29,887 nucleotides of DNA from Flavobacteriales bacterium UBA7430 (GTDB lineage: Bacteria > Bacteroidota > Bacteroidia > Flavobacteriales > UBA7430). The notes beneath the pieces are model-generated. The model was not told the DNA's origin. It was given only the letters and a program-made list of their open reading frames with translations, and made no database searches. Position 1 is the first letter of the stretch, and every line of letters begins with the position of its first letter. A program made the translations under genes and the position numbers. Where the stretch lies: contig DLQO01000017.1 of the NCBI GenBank assembly GCA_002478765.1, forward strand, positions 1 through 29,887, given 5' to 3'. Of this stretch, positions 13,535 to 21,745 are shown in pieces.

Positions 13535-15733
13535 ATGCAACATATAGTGAATAAGGGTTTATTACGTGTCTGGAAAAAAAAGACTAAATGTTTAGTGAAA
13601 TTTCATCTTTTATACACCTTAACTTTTGTTTTAATACCGCAAATTTTATTCGCTCAAGAATCCACTGTTATAGATAATCAAACTACTATTTACAAAATAA
13701 AAAACTACATCCTATACGAAGATAAAAGTAACCAAACCCAAATAAACGACCTTCTAATTGACTCTTTAGAGCATTCAGACCAAACAAACTTAAACATAGG
13801 GCTAAGCTACTCTACTTTTTGGGTGAAATTTGAAATAATAAACAACACTTCTGAACCATCTTTATTGTTGGATGTAAAACATCCAACAATAGATATTGTA
13901 GAACTTTATTCTTATTACCCAAACAAAGAAAAAATAATAGCTCAAGAAATTAGTGAATACAAAGACTTTGCAAAAAGAAAACACAATCATCCCAATTATT
14001 TATTTGACATTTATGCGCCAAAAAACTCCTCTGTGACATGCTTCTTAAAAATTAAAAGTAATGAGCAAATTAATGTCCCTATCTACATTGGAACTTCAAT
14101 AACAACTCTAAAATCAATAATAGATAGAGAATTAATAATGGGGATGTACATGGGGATTATTTTAGTAATGCTTTTTTACAATATGTTCGTATACATTACT
14201 TTAAGTGACAAAATATACCTGTACTACGTACTTTACATATTTTTTGTTGGATTAGCTCAATTATCTCTTCACAATTATACCTACAAATTATTTTGGCCAG
14301 AAATTCCAGCGCTAACCAGATACAGCGCCTATTTACTACCCTCTTTAGCGGGCGTCACAGTTACCATTTTTATTCAAAAATTTTTGAAAACTAAAGAGGG
14401 AACTAAAAAAATACACAACATTTTAAATGTTATAATTGGTCTGTTTATAATCTCTGCAGTTCTCCCACTGTTAAAAAAATACCATATTGGTTACCAAGGG
14501 GTTCAACTATCTACAGCTGCAATTTCATTTTTTGGTCTTTATGTCGGCTTTTCCAGACTCCGGGATGGATACAAACCAGCTAAATACTTCATTTTGGGGT
14601 GGAGTGCATTGTTGATTGGAGCTTTAATGTATGTTTTAAAGGACGTTGGGCTTCTTCCTTATAATTTTATCACCGTAAATTCAATGCAAATAGGTTCAGC
14701 AATAGAAGTAGTTCTTCTTTCTTTCGCTCTTGCTGACCGAATAAACATTCTGAAAGAAGAGAAAGAAAGCGCTCAAGCAGAGGAATTGAAACAACGAGAA
14801 GAAAACCAAGAAATTTTACTAAAACAAGCAGATACCTTAAAGTATAAAGTTGAAGAAGCAACTACTGAATTAAGAAACAAAAACAACAAATTAGAAATCG
14901 CTTACCTACGCATTGAAGCTGCAGAAGTTGAGTTAATTCAAAAAGAAAAGATTTCGGCACTTGGTCTTATGGCCGCAGGAACATCTCATGAATTTAACAA
15001 TGCAAACACATCGATTCAACTAGCCGTAGATGTCATCGAACTAAATACCGAGCTTCAAGAAAAATACGACCATAAAATAGACGGAATCTTATCTCAAGCA
15101 AGTAATCTTGAGCCTCAATTAACCGAACTTAAAACATTCAAAAAGGAGATTGAATACAACTCTATAAAAGGAGATATAAAAGATGCTATAAATAAAGCAA
15201 ACAAGGGTTTGAAAAAAATAGCTGTGAATACGAAAAAACTAAAAGATTTTTCGAAAATCGATAATGAAGGTTGGGTAATTACAAATGTAAATGAAGACCT
15301 CATTAACTTATCTGACTTGTGGAAGTCAAATCTTGGAGCCATCAAATTAAACCTTGATCTTAATGAACAGGTTCCTCGATTGAATTGCAATGCACAAATG
15401 ATCAATGATTGCTTTAAAAGTGTTTTGCAAAATTCCATTGAATCTATTAAAGAAAAAAATATCCCTAATAAAGTTGGTGAAATTTCAATTAGAACGGAAT
15501 TAATAGCTGCATGTATTGTCATCTCTTTTGAAGACAATGGAAGCGGGATGACAAAAGAAGTTCAAGAAAGGGCGTTTGATATGTATTTCACAACCAAAGG
15601 GGTCCAAAGGACAGGGACAAGTTTAACAATTGTCCAATCAACTTTAATGGCACACAGTGGACTAGTTGAAATAGATACAAAGATTAATGTCGGAACTACA
15701 ATTAGACTAATCATTCCAATGGAAAAAAAATAA
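13535..15733 (+). CDS. 7TM-DISM receptor histidine kinase with degenerate catalytic boxes
   Basis: This is a 732-residue membrane sensor. The order is a basic N-terminus and hydrophobic signal segment (about 22-41, ending FAQES), an extracytoplasmic all-beta domain of the 7TMR-DISMED2 type (about 50-190), seven membrane helices (about 200-400), a glutamate-rich coiled coil (about 405-480), a histidine phosphoacceptor helix and a C-terminal HATPase domain. DISM receptors are thought to sense carbohydrates or other small ligands. The H-box reads GTSHEFNNANTSI rather than HEINNPL, and the G2 box reads RTGTSLTIVQS rather than GTGLGL. The N-box (LQNSIESI) and G1 box (EDNGSGM) look intact. Weak or altered kinase activity is possible. 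It lies 11 bases after the flavoprotein gene and 11 bases before the second kinase. Confidence 0.88.
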   Translation: MQHIVNKGLLRVWKKKTKCLVKFHLLYTLTFVLIPQILFAQESTVIDNQTTIYKIKNYILYEDKSNQTQINDLLIDSLEHSDQTNLNIGLSYSTFWVKFEIINNTSEPSLLLDVKHPTIDIVELYSYYPNKEKIIAQEISEYKDFAKRKHNHPNYLFDIYAPKNSSVTCFLKIKSNEQINVPIYIGTSITTLKSIIDRELIMGMYMGIILVMLFYNMFVYITLSDKIYLYYVLYIFFVGLAQLSLHNYTYKLFWPEIPALTRYSAYLLPSLAGVTVTIFIQKFLKTKEGTKKIHNILNVIIGLFIISAVLPLLKKYHIGYQGVQLSTAAISFFGLYVGFSRLRDGYKPAKYFILGWSALLIGALMYVLKDVGLLPYNFITVNSMQIGSAIEVVLLSFALADRINILKEEKESAQAEELKQREENQEILLKQADTLKYKVEEATTELRNKNNKLEIAYLRIEAAEVELIQKEKISALGLMAAGTSHEFNNANTSIQLAVDVIELNTELQEKYDHKIDGILSQASNLEPQLTELKTFKKEIEYNSIKGDIKDAINKANKGLKKIAVNTKKLKDFSKIDNEGWVITNVNEDLINLSDLWKSNLGAIKLNLDLNEQVPRLNCNAQMINDCFKSVLQNSIESIKEKNIPNKVGEISIRTELIAACIVISFEDNGSGMTKEVQERAFDMYFTTKGVQRTGTSLTIVQSTLMAHSGLVEIDTKINVGTTIRLIIPMEKK

Positions 15734-15744
15734 CGATAAAAATT

Positions 15745-16662
15745 ATGTCACTGACCAATAAAAAAAATCATTCCACACAAAAAAGTAAAAGTCTTAAAAG
15801 AATCATTCAAAGACTTAAGTCTGAAAATTCCAAATTGCACCTTCAGATACTTTCTTTGAAAGAAAAAAATTCTAACTCAGATCTAGAATATGTTTATCAT
15901 GAAAAAGCATCTGAAATAGCCCATGAAATTAATAACCCCATTAACTTAGTGAGTAACTCCATAAGTAACCTGGAAATAAACATACAGTACATCATCAAAT
16001 TAACGTATCTGTATCAAGAACTTAAGAACGATAAAAGTGGAACCACTCTCGAAGATGTCATCAGGTTTGAAGAAGAAACAAACATCAAGTTAACGGTCAA
16101 GGAATTAACGAAATCAGTCGACCGAATTAGAAAAGGAATCAGCAGGGTTCACGAAGTCTCAGAGAACTTAGCATTCATGGGTAAATCGGGGGGGAAATTA
16201 CGATTGAAAACCGATATTAATGAAAATATCAAAAGCACACTTACACTAATCGACGAAGTATTTGACGAAAATATTAAGCTGAGAACTCAATTCGCGGATC
16301 TTCCAATATTGAAAACTGTGAGAGGTAAACTCAACCAAGTTTTTACAAATCTCATTGAAAATGCAATTGAGGCAATCCAAGAAAAACCCCTTGTTAAAAA
16401 CAACTATTTGTCAATAACTACAAGGGCTGATAATAATTACATCGTCGTAGAAATTGAAGATAGTGGTATCGGAATGACCCCCGAAACTAAAAAAAGATTG
16501 TTTGAGAAGTTTTACACAACAAAGAGCCCTGAAAAAGGAACCGGTTTGGGCATGTCCATATCAAAGCAAATTATTGAGGAACACAATGGGGTTCTTGAGG
16601 TAGATTCTACGTTTGGCCAAGGAACTAAATTAACGATCAGGCTGCCTATCACACAACTCTAA
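15745..16662 (+). CDS. Soluble histidine kinase with canonical boxes
   Basis: This 305-residue kinase has no signal peptide or membrane helix. A basic coiled-coil stretch (about 5-40) precedes the H-box SEIAHEINNPIN (phosphoacceptor near residue 60). A long helical hairpin follows, then the HATPase domain with N-box NLIENAIEAI (about 200), G1 box EDSGIGM (about 241), the F-box region LFEKFYTTK and G2 box GTGLGMSIS (about 270). Unlike its neighbour upstream, all boxes are canonical. Its C-terminal half resembles that neighbour, which suggests duplication or co-operation, for example phosphorylating in trans or forming mixed dimers. No PAS or GAF sensor domain is visible, so its input probably comes from a partner protein. 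It ends 3 bases before convergent hemW, with no obvious terminator between. Confidence 0.9.
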   Translation: MSLTNKKNHSTQKSKSLKRIIQRLKSENSKLHLQILSLKEKNSNSDLEYVYHEKASEIAHEINNPINLVSNSISNLEINIQYIIKLTYLYQELKNDKSGTTLEDVIRFEEETNIKLTVKELTKSVDRIRKGISRVHEVSENLAFMGKSGGKLRLKTDINENIKSTLTLIDEVFDENIKLRTQFADLPILKTVRGKLNQVFTNLIENAIEAIQEKPLVKNNYLSITTRADNNYIVVEIEDSGIGMTPETKKRLFEKFYTTKSPEKGTGLGMSISKQIIEEHNGVLEVDSTFGQGTKLTIRLPITQL

Positions 16663-16665
16663 ATG

Positions 16666-17796
16666 TTAATCCAATAAAAATAAGTCTGCCGAAATTCGAT
16701 CTGCAAGCAACTTTCCGTCATCAGAAAGTGTGAAGACACCTTTATCTTCTGTTACGAGGCCATTTTGAATATGTTTTTGGATTTCAGACTTAAACCCATC
16801 ATTGATTGTTTTTGAGAACTCGGCTTCCATTTGACTGACATGACATCCCCACTTAGTCCTCAGAGAAGTCATCACGTATTCATTATAACGATCACGTTCG
16901 CTCAATACTTCCAATTCTAGTGGGACTATCCCGGCCGATAATGATTTTATATATTTTGTGTTATTAGAAACATTCCACAACCTTGAGTTTCCTATAAAAG
17001 AATGCGCTGAAGGGCCTAATCCTAAATAATTATCTTTGCTCCAATACGCGCTATTATGGCGACTGTAGGCATTTGATTTACAGAAATTAGAAATTTCATA
17101 TTGCTCGTAACCATTTTCGGACATCTCTCTCATCAATATCTCAAATTGTCTTGCACTCTGTTCTTCAGAAAGAGGAGCCATTTTTTTCGATTTGATTTGT
17201 TGATGTAACAATGTTTTTTCCTCAACAGTTAATGCATAAGAGGATAAATGAGGTATGTTAAGGTCAAAACTTTTGTGTAAATTTTGAATCCAAGCTCCAT
17301 CCGTCATCCCAGGGGTTCCATATATCAAATCAATCGTAAGATTTTCAAACCCCGCGTCTTGAACCATGACAATGGACTGTATGGCGTTTTCTGCCGTATG
17401 AGCTCTATTCATGAACTTCAAATCATCATCTCTAAAAGACTGAACTCCAATGCTTAATCTATTGATGGGACTTTCTTTAATTTCAGCAATTTTTTCGAAA
17501 GTAAGATCATCGGGATTCGCTTCTAAAGTGATTTCTGCTCGCTCAGAAATATTGAAACTGTCAGAAAGTTTCTCAAAAATGATTTTTAACTCATCCTTTG
17601 TCAATAAAGAAGGGGTTCCACCTCCAAAATAGATGGTCGAGACTTCTTGTCCAGAAAAAACAACTTTACGTAAATCTATTTCCATGATAAGAGCATCCAT
17701 AAACTCAGCTTTCATCTTCAAAGAAGTTGAAAAATGAAAATCGCAATAAGTACAAGCCTTTTTGCAAAACGGGATGTGTATGTAAATTCCAGCCAT
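16666..17796 (-). CDS. hemW: Radical SAM heme chaperone HemW
   Basis: HemW resembles the coproporphyrinogen dehydrogenase HemN but is thought to bind and deliver heme rather than oxidise coproporphyrinogen. The 376 residues begin MAGIYIHIPFCKKACTYCDF, with the cluster motif Cys11-x3-Cys15-x2-Cys18 followed by Asp-Phe. HemN proper has an N-terminal extension and CxxxCxxCxC, which is absent here. Later landmarks are the YFGGGTPSLL segment (about 56-65), LSIGVQSF (about 134) and a HemN C-terminal domain. The start overlaps the stop of the upstream sensor kinase gene (TAATG), so the two are co-transcribed. Confidence 0.93.
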   Translation of the reverse strand: MAGIYIHIPFCKKACTYCDFHFSTSLKMKAEFMDALIMEIDLRKVVFSGQEVSTIYFGGGTPSLLTKDELKIIFEKLSDSFNISERAEITLEANPDDLTFEKIAEIKESPINRLSIGVQSFRDDDLKFMNRAHTAENAIQSIVMVQDAGFENLTIDLIYGTPGMTDGAWIQNLHKSFDLNIPHLSSYALTVEEKTLLHQQIKSKKMAPLSEEQSARQFEILMREMSENGYEQYEISNFCKSNAYSRHNSAYWSKDNYLGLGPSAHSFIGNSRLWNVSNNTKYIKSLSAGIVPLELEVLSERDRYNEYVMTSLRTKWGCHVSQMEAEFSKTINDGFKSEIQKHIQNGLVTEDKGVFTLSDDGKLLADRISADLFLLD

Positions 17797-18950
17797 TAGC
17801 CTTTGGAGAGACTTATTCTAAATGTCGTTCCTTTTTCGAGTTCGGATTGCAAAACATACACCTCACCTTTGTGATAGTCTTCAACAATTCTTTTCACCAA
17901 AGAAAGCCCCAAACCCCAACCGCGATGCTTGGTTGTAAACCCTGGTTCAAAAACAGTATTTAGATGTCCTGTTTTTATACCCCTTCCGGTATCTGAAATA
18001 TCTACGTACACCTTCTTTTCCTTACTTGAAACTCGTAGACTAATTTCTCCTTTACCTTGAAGCGCATCAATAGCATTTCGCATGATATTTTCAACAACCC
18101 AACCAAAAAGCTGTGTGTTTAGTGCACACATTAACTCTGATTCATAAACCTCTAATTTGAACTTTATTTTCTCAGAACTTCGATCTTTCATGTAGTAAAA
18201 AGAACGTTCTACAACCTTGTTGAGATCCTTTAAATGAAGTTCTGGCTGAGAACCTATCTTTGAAAAGCGTTCTGTAATCGTTTGTAATCTGTAGATGTCT
18301 TTATTCATCTCAGAGACAATTTCTTCATTTTGACTCTGAGCTTTGAGCAATGTAATCCAACCCATTAAAGATGATAGTGGAGTACCTATTTGATGTGCTG
18401 TTTCACGAGCCATCCCTGCCCAAACCTTATTTTGTTCTGACTTTCTTGTAGCACTGAAAGCATAGTACGCAATCATAACAAATAAGCTTACAACAATTAA
18501 AATAACGTATGGGAAATACTTCAGTCTGGTAAGTAAAATAGAGTCTTTGTAATAAATTTTATTGTTTTGTCCGTCAGCATACTCAAAAATGATTGGTTCA
18601 TGCGTAGCTTGCATCAATCGGAGCTGTTTCTTTAAGTATCCTTTACTTTTGGCTTTCTTTTCAGGAAAGTTTTTGTGGTAAAGAATTTCACCATGCTCGT
18701 CGGTAAGTATTACGGGAATGGTATTGTTGTGGTTGATCACCTCAAACACGAAACTTATGTCCTCATTAAGGTTGTCAATATCTGTAGTTTGCTCGGTAGC
18801 TTTTGCCCAAATTTTGACTTTGGTTCTCTCTTCTCTACTCAAGTCATCCACCAATCGATTGGTGAAAAAAAACACTGCCACACCGATAATCAGTGCGATT
18901 AGCATTAACAATTGCTTACTTAATCTCTTTATTTGAAAATTAGAAATCAT
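17796..18950 (-). CDS. Two-transmembrane sensor histidine kinase
   Basis: In numbering from the upstream ATG at 18971 (391 residues), it has a first membrane helix at 21-39, a periplasmic part of about 110 residues, a second helix at 153-172, an H-box ETAHQIGTPLSSL (phosphoacceptor His193), an HATPase N-box near residue 280 (ENIMRNAIDAL), a DTGRGI G1 box and a GWGLGLSLVKRI G2 box. The motif AHQIGTPLSSLMGW marks a kinase subfamily common in Flavobacteriales whose stimulus is not known to me. There is no HAMP or PAS domain. I chose Met8 (18950, MISNFQIKRLSKQ) as start because it gives a short basic N-terminus just ahead of the membrane helix. No response regulator is adjacent. The stop overlaps the start of hemW. 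Confidence 0.9.
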   Translation of the reverse strand: MISNFQIKRLSKQLLMLIALIIGVAVFFFTNRLVDDLSREERTKVKIWAKATEQTTDIDNLNEDISFVFEVINHNNTIPVILTDEHGEILYHKNFPEKKAKSKGYLKKQLRLMQATHEPIIFEYADGQNNKIYYKDSILLTRLKYFPYVILIVVSLFVMIAYYAFSATRKSEQNKVWAGMARETAHQIGTPLSSLMGWITLLKAQSQNEEIVSEMNKDIYRLQTITERFSKIGSQPELHLKDLNKVVERSFYYMKDRSSEKIKFKLEVYESELMCALNTQLFGWVVENIMRNAIDALQGKGEISLRVSSKEKKVYVDISDTGRGIKTGHLNTVFEPGFTTKHRGWGLGLSLVKRIVEDYHKGEVYVLQSELEKGTTFRISLSKG

Positions 18951-19063
18951 ATTTAAAAAAACGAAATGCACAGAACATTATTGCAAGCCATATCTGTTAT
19001 GTATGATGAGCTGTAAACAAGCTTACCTCTAATGTTTTGATGTGAAAATACTAAAATTCTCAA

Positions 19064-19996
19064 CTATAACATGCGGAGAAGTTCCAAGTCTTTTTTGTCA
19101 AGATGTTTCCAGGAACCTCGTTTGACGTCTTTTTTGGTAAGATTTCCAAAAACTACTCGGTCAAGATGCATTACTTCGTAACCTAAGCTTTCAAATATTC
19201 GTCGCACAATTCTATTCCTTCCAATATGCAATTCGATACCTACTTGGTTGTGTGAGGATCCATCAATGTATGACAACTCATCAATATTTGCAGGACCATC
19301 ATCTAAAGTCAGTCCGCTAACAATAGCATTGAAGTGATGTTTCGCTAATTTTTTATCCAGAGTTACATGATAAATTTTACGAACACCGTGTTTAGGGTGT
19401 GCCAGTTTCTTAGCCAAATCTCCATCGTTTGTAAAAAGCAATAATCCGGTTGTATTTCTATCGAGTCGACCAACAGGATATATACGCTCTGAACAAGCAT
19501 TTTCAACCAATTGCATCACCGTTTTTCGGCCCAAATCATCAGATGTTGTCGTTATAAAATCTTTTGGCTTATTCAAAAGAACGTATTTCTTTTTTTCTCC
19601 TCTAATGGTTTGTCCATTAAATTTTACCAAATCTGAGGGAGACACCCGGTAGCTTAAATCTGTAACTACTTTCCCATTGATAACAACAGCCCCGGCAGTA
19701 ATAAATTTCTCGGCTTCTCTTCGGGAACAGGTCCCTCCTTGAGCTAAAAACTTATTAATCCGTATTTTATCACTAGGAACGGTCCCTTCTTTTACTTTAC
19801 TGAAGGCCGTGTTTGTGTTCTTTTTAGTAAACTTTGAATACGGTTTCTTGTTCTCCGCTGCACGTCTACGATCTTCACTACGTTTATCTGGATCAAAGTG
19901 ACGATTTTTCTGATCTACTGCTTTTTGTAGCTCATCTGCTTTGTAGGCTTTACTTTTTCCTACTCGCTTTTCTGATCTGAAGTTATTTTTGGTCAT
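19064..19996 (-). CDS. rluB: Large-subunit rRNA pseudouridine synthase, RluB/RsuA type
   Basis: This enzyme isomerises a uridine to pseudouridine in rRNA. The first 77 or so residues are a basic, low-complexity and probably disordered extension. An S4 RNA-binding domain follows (IRINKFLAQGGTCSRREAEKFI, about 78-99), then the catalytic domain with the nucleophile Asp in YPVGRLDRNTTGLLLFTNDG (about 176-195) and the closing RIFESLGYEVMHLDRV. The family in E. coli comprises RluB, RluE, RluF and RsuA; RluB is the best guess from the large-subunit-type catalytic region. The -7 box TATCTTTG lies 15 bases upstream of the start. Confidence 0.85.
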   Translation of the reverse strand: MTKNNFRSEKRVGKSKAYKADELQKAVDQKNRHFDPDKRSEDRRRAAENKKPYSKFTKKNTNTAFSKVKEGTVPSDKIRINKFLAQGGTCSRREAEKFITAGAVVINGKVVTDLSYRVSPSDLVKFNGQTIRGEKKKYVLLNKPKDFITTTSDDLGRKTVMQLVENACSERIYPVGRLDRNTTGLLLFTNDGDLAKKLAHPKHGVRKIYHVTLDKKLAKHHFNAIVSGLTLDDGPANIDELSYIDGSSHNQVGIELHIGRNRIVRRIFESLGYEVMHLDRVVFGNLTKKDVKRGSWKHLDKKDLELLRML

Positions 19997-20010
19997 GCGT
20001 TTAATTTGTG

Positions 20011-20018
20011 CAAAGATA
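20011..20018 (-). promoter_or_regulatory. -7 box of the rluB promoter
   Basis: On the minus strand TATCTTTG is a perfect TAnnTTTG match, 14 bases from the rluB ATG at 19996. No clear -33 element is visible. Confidence 0.6.
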
Positions 20019-20113
20019 AAAATACATACGGAGAAGCTATCATAAAGATACAGCTAGTCTTAACATTCAACGAAGAGATGCGTTATCAAAGACATTTAAT
20101 CTGTAATTATAGC

Positions 20114-20121
20114 TAGATTTG
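20114..20121 (+). promoter_or_regulatory. -7 box of the tadA promoter
   Basis: TAGATTTG matches TAnnTTTG and ends 14 bases before the tadA ATG at 20136. It is followed by an A-rich leader containing AAAGAGAA. Confidence 0.6.
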
Positions 20122-20135
20122 TAAAAAAAGAGAAC

Positions 20136-20582
20136 ATGATTCAGGAAAAATCGGATGACTATTTCATGAAAGAAGCCCTCAAAGAAGCCCAAAAAGCTTT
20201 TGATCAGGATGAAATCCCTATTGGAGCTGTGATTGTTTCTGAAGGGGAAATCATTGCTCGCGCTCATAATTTAACGGAGCGTCTGAATGATGTAACTGCT
20301 CATGCAGAAATGCAAGCATTTACATCAGCTGCAGAATTCTTAGGAGGCAAATACCTGCATCAATGCACACTGTATGTTACTGTTGAGCCTTGTGTGATGT
20401 GCTCTGGAGCATCCTATTGGACGCAAATTGACAGAATCGTAGTGGGGACTAAAGACAAAAAAAGAGGAGCCAGTCAATTACCTGTGAAATTGACTCACCC
20501 AAAGACCAAATTAAAAACAGGAATATTAGAGCAGGAATGCGCTGATTTGATGCAAAAATTTTTCAAACAAAAAAGGTCCTAA
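20136..20582 (+). CDS. tadA: tRNA adenosine(34) deaminase TadA
   Basis: TadA converts adenosine to inosine at the wobble position of tRNA-Arg(ACG), so that one tRNA reads three arginine codons. The 148 residues carry the zinc deaminase motifs HAE at 56-58 (zinc ligand His56, proton shuttle Glu58) and PCVMC at 85-89 (zinc ligands Cys86 and Cys89). The sequence around them (TVEPCVMCSGA, and DKKRGASQ further on) fits the family. A second ATG at residue 11 is possible, but the first start agrees with the promoter spacing. The gene is single, divergent from rluB and convergent with gatC. Confidence 0.95.
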   Translation: MIQEKSDDYFMKEALKEAQKAFDQDEIPIGAVIVSEGEIIARAHNLTERLNDVTAHAEMQAFTSAAEFLGGKYLHQCTLYVTVEPCVMCSGASYWTQIDRIVVGTKDKKRGASQLPVKLTHPKTKLKTGILEQECADLMQKFFKQKRS

Positions 20583-20637
20583 TTGATCTCGCATACCTTA
20601 TAATTTTCAAGGAGTACAAAGGAATCGCTAACAACTG

Positions 20638-20928
20638 CTACTTCTTGATGACTTTAGGAATTCGGATGTAATCTGTATCTCGTTTGGGTGCATTCTGCAA
20701 TGCTTTTTTCTGAGACACCATACCCTTCACTTTATCTTCACGCAATACATTCGTCTCTCCACTCATATAAACAAGCGGCTCAACACCTTCAGTATCAACT
20801 TTCTCCAATTTCGTAACAAAATCTAATATCTTTTCGAAATCAAATTTCATTTTCTCCTTAGATGCATCATCAAACTCTAAACGTGACAAATGGGCCAAAT
20901 GCTCAACCAAGTTGTTATCTACTTTCAT
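20638..20928 (-). CDS. gatC: Asp-tRNA(Asn)/Glu-tRNA(Gln) amidotransferase subunit GatC
   Basis: GatC is the small subunit that stabilises the GatCAB amidotransferase, which makes Gln-tRNA(Gln) and/or Asn-tRNA(Asn) by the indirect route. The 96 residues show the typical pattern: VEHLAHLSRLEF near the start, an amphipathic helix, a central VDTEGVEPLVYM (about 44-55), then an LREDKV-type turn and the closing KRDTDYIRIPKVI. The start lies inside the end of plsC (14-base overlap), so the two are one transcript. gatA and gatB are not in the window. The overlap with a lipid-synthesis gene looks like an operon of convenience. Confidence 0.92.
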   Translation of the reverse strand: MKVDNNLVEHLAHLSRLEFDDASKEKMKFDFEKILDFVTKLEKVDTEGVEPLVYMSGETNVLREDKVKGMVSQKKALQNAPKRDTDYIRIPKVIKK

Positions 20929-21655
20929 AATCTGTCAATTTGTTGTTAATAATGTCGTAAACATCTTTTTTAAATTCATGTATCTTCTGAAGGTCATAGC
21001 CTTCAGCAGCAATTGGCTTGTGAACGAATACGCGTAATTTTCCGGGTCTACCGCCCACATAACCGCACGGAAATCTCTTCTTATTATCCACAAAGGTTAC
21101 TGGAACTATATCTACCTGATGTTCCAAAGCTAGTCTAAATGCTCCAGATTTGAATCTGTTTAATTTAACCTCAGCATCTGGAATGCCTCCTTCTGGATAA
21201 ATTGTTATGCCTATGCCACTCTCTATTCGATCAGACGCATGCTTGTATGCATTGTATGAACTCCTGTTACTGGAACGATCAACTAAAATCATCGTCTTTT
21301 TATAGACCCAGCCAAAAATGGGTATTTTAGACAATGATTTCTTGCCCACAAAAACAAACACACTTGGCATTATCGCAAAGATAACTGGTATATCTATATA
21401 CGACACATGATTGGGGCAAATAATATAGGCTTGTTTTGGGTCTAAGACTTCCTCATACTCAACATCCAAACGCAAACCGGAGCAAAGCAAAATAAATCGA
21501 GACCAACTCTTACATAAGGAATGAAAAATTCCGTACCAGTTTTTGTTCAACAAAAGCACCCACATGAAGGGAAAGAATACAATCAATCCAAAAAATACGA
21601 TTGCGGCAAACCAAATCCGCCAAACAACCTGCAAAAGATTATGCAAAAATTTCAT
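20915..21655 (-). CDS. plsC: 1-acyl-glycerol-3-phosphate acyltransferase, PlsC family
   Basis: This membrane-bound acyltransferase probably adds the second acyl chain to lysophosphatidic acid. The HX4D catalytic motif is His83 to Asp88 in CPNHVSYIDIP. The phosphate-binding motif, usually FPEGTRS, is YPEGGIPD near residue 154. An N-terminal membrane helix spans about residues 12-35. The 246 residues are normal for the family. Other members acylate ornithine lipids or other lysolipids, so the substrate is not certain. Its stop lies 14 bases inside gatC. Confidence 0.88.
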   Translation of the reverse strand: MKFLHNLLQVVWRIWFAAIVFFGLIVFFPFMWVLLLNKNWYGIFHSLCKSWSRFILLCSGLRLDVEYEEVLDPKQAYIICPNHVSYIDIPVIFAIMPSVFVFVGKKSLSKIPIFGWVYKKTMILVDRSSNRSSYNAYKHASDRIESGIGITIYPEGGIPDAEVKLNRFKSGAFRLALEHQVDIVPVTFVDNKKRFPCGYVGGRPGKLRVFVHKPIAAEGYDLQKIHEFKKDVYDIINNKLTDYESR

Positions 21656-21745
21656 CTTGTAAAAATATAAACTTTTAACGAATAGGAATTAGAAAGATGT
21701 CAAAGCCTTTTCTATTTTTACAAACTGAGACTATAAAAAAAGACT

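Noticed and set aside
15115..15537. A 140-codon minus-strand open frame within the 7TM kinase gene
   Set aside because: It is the shadow of the kinase coding frame in AT-rich DNA and has no recognisable motif.
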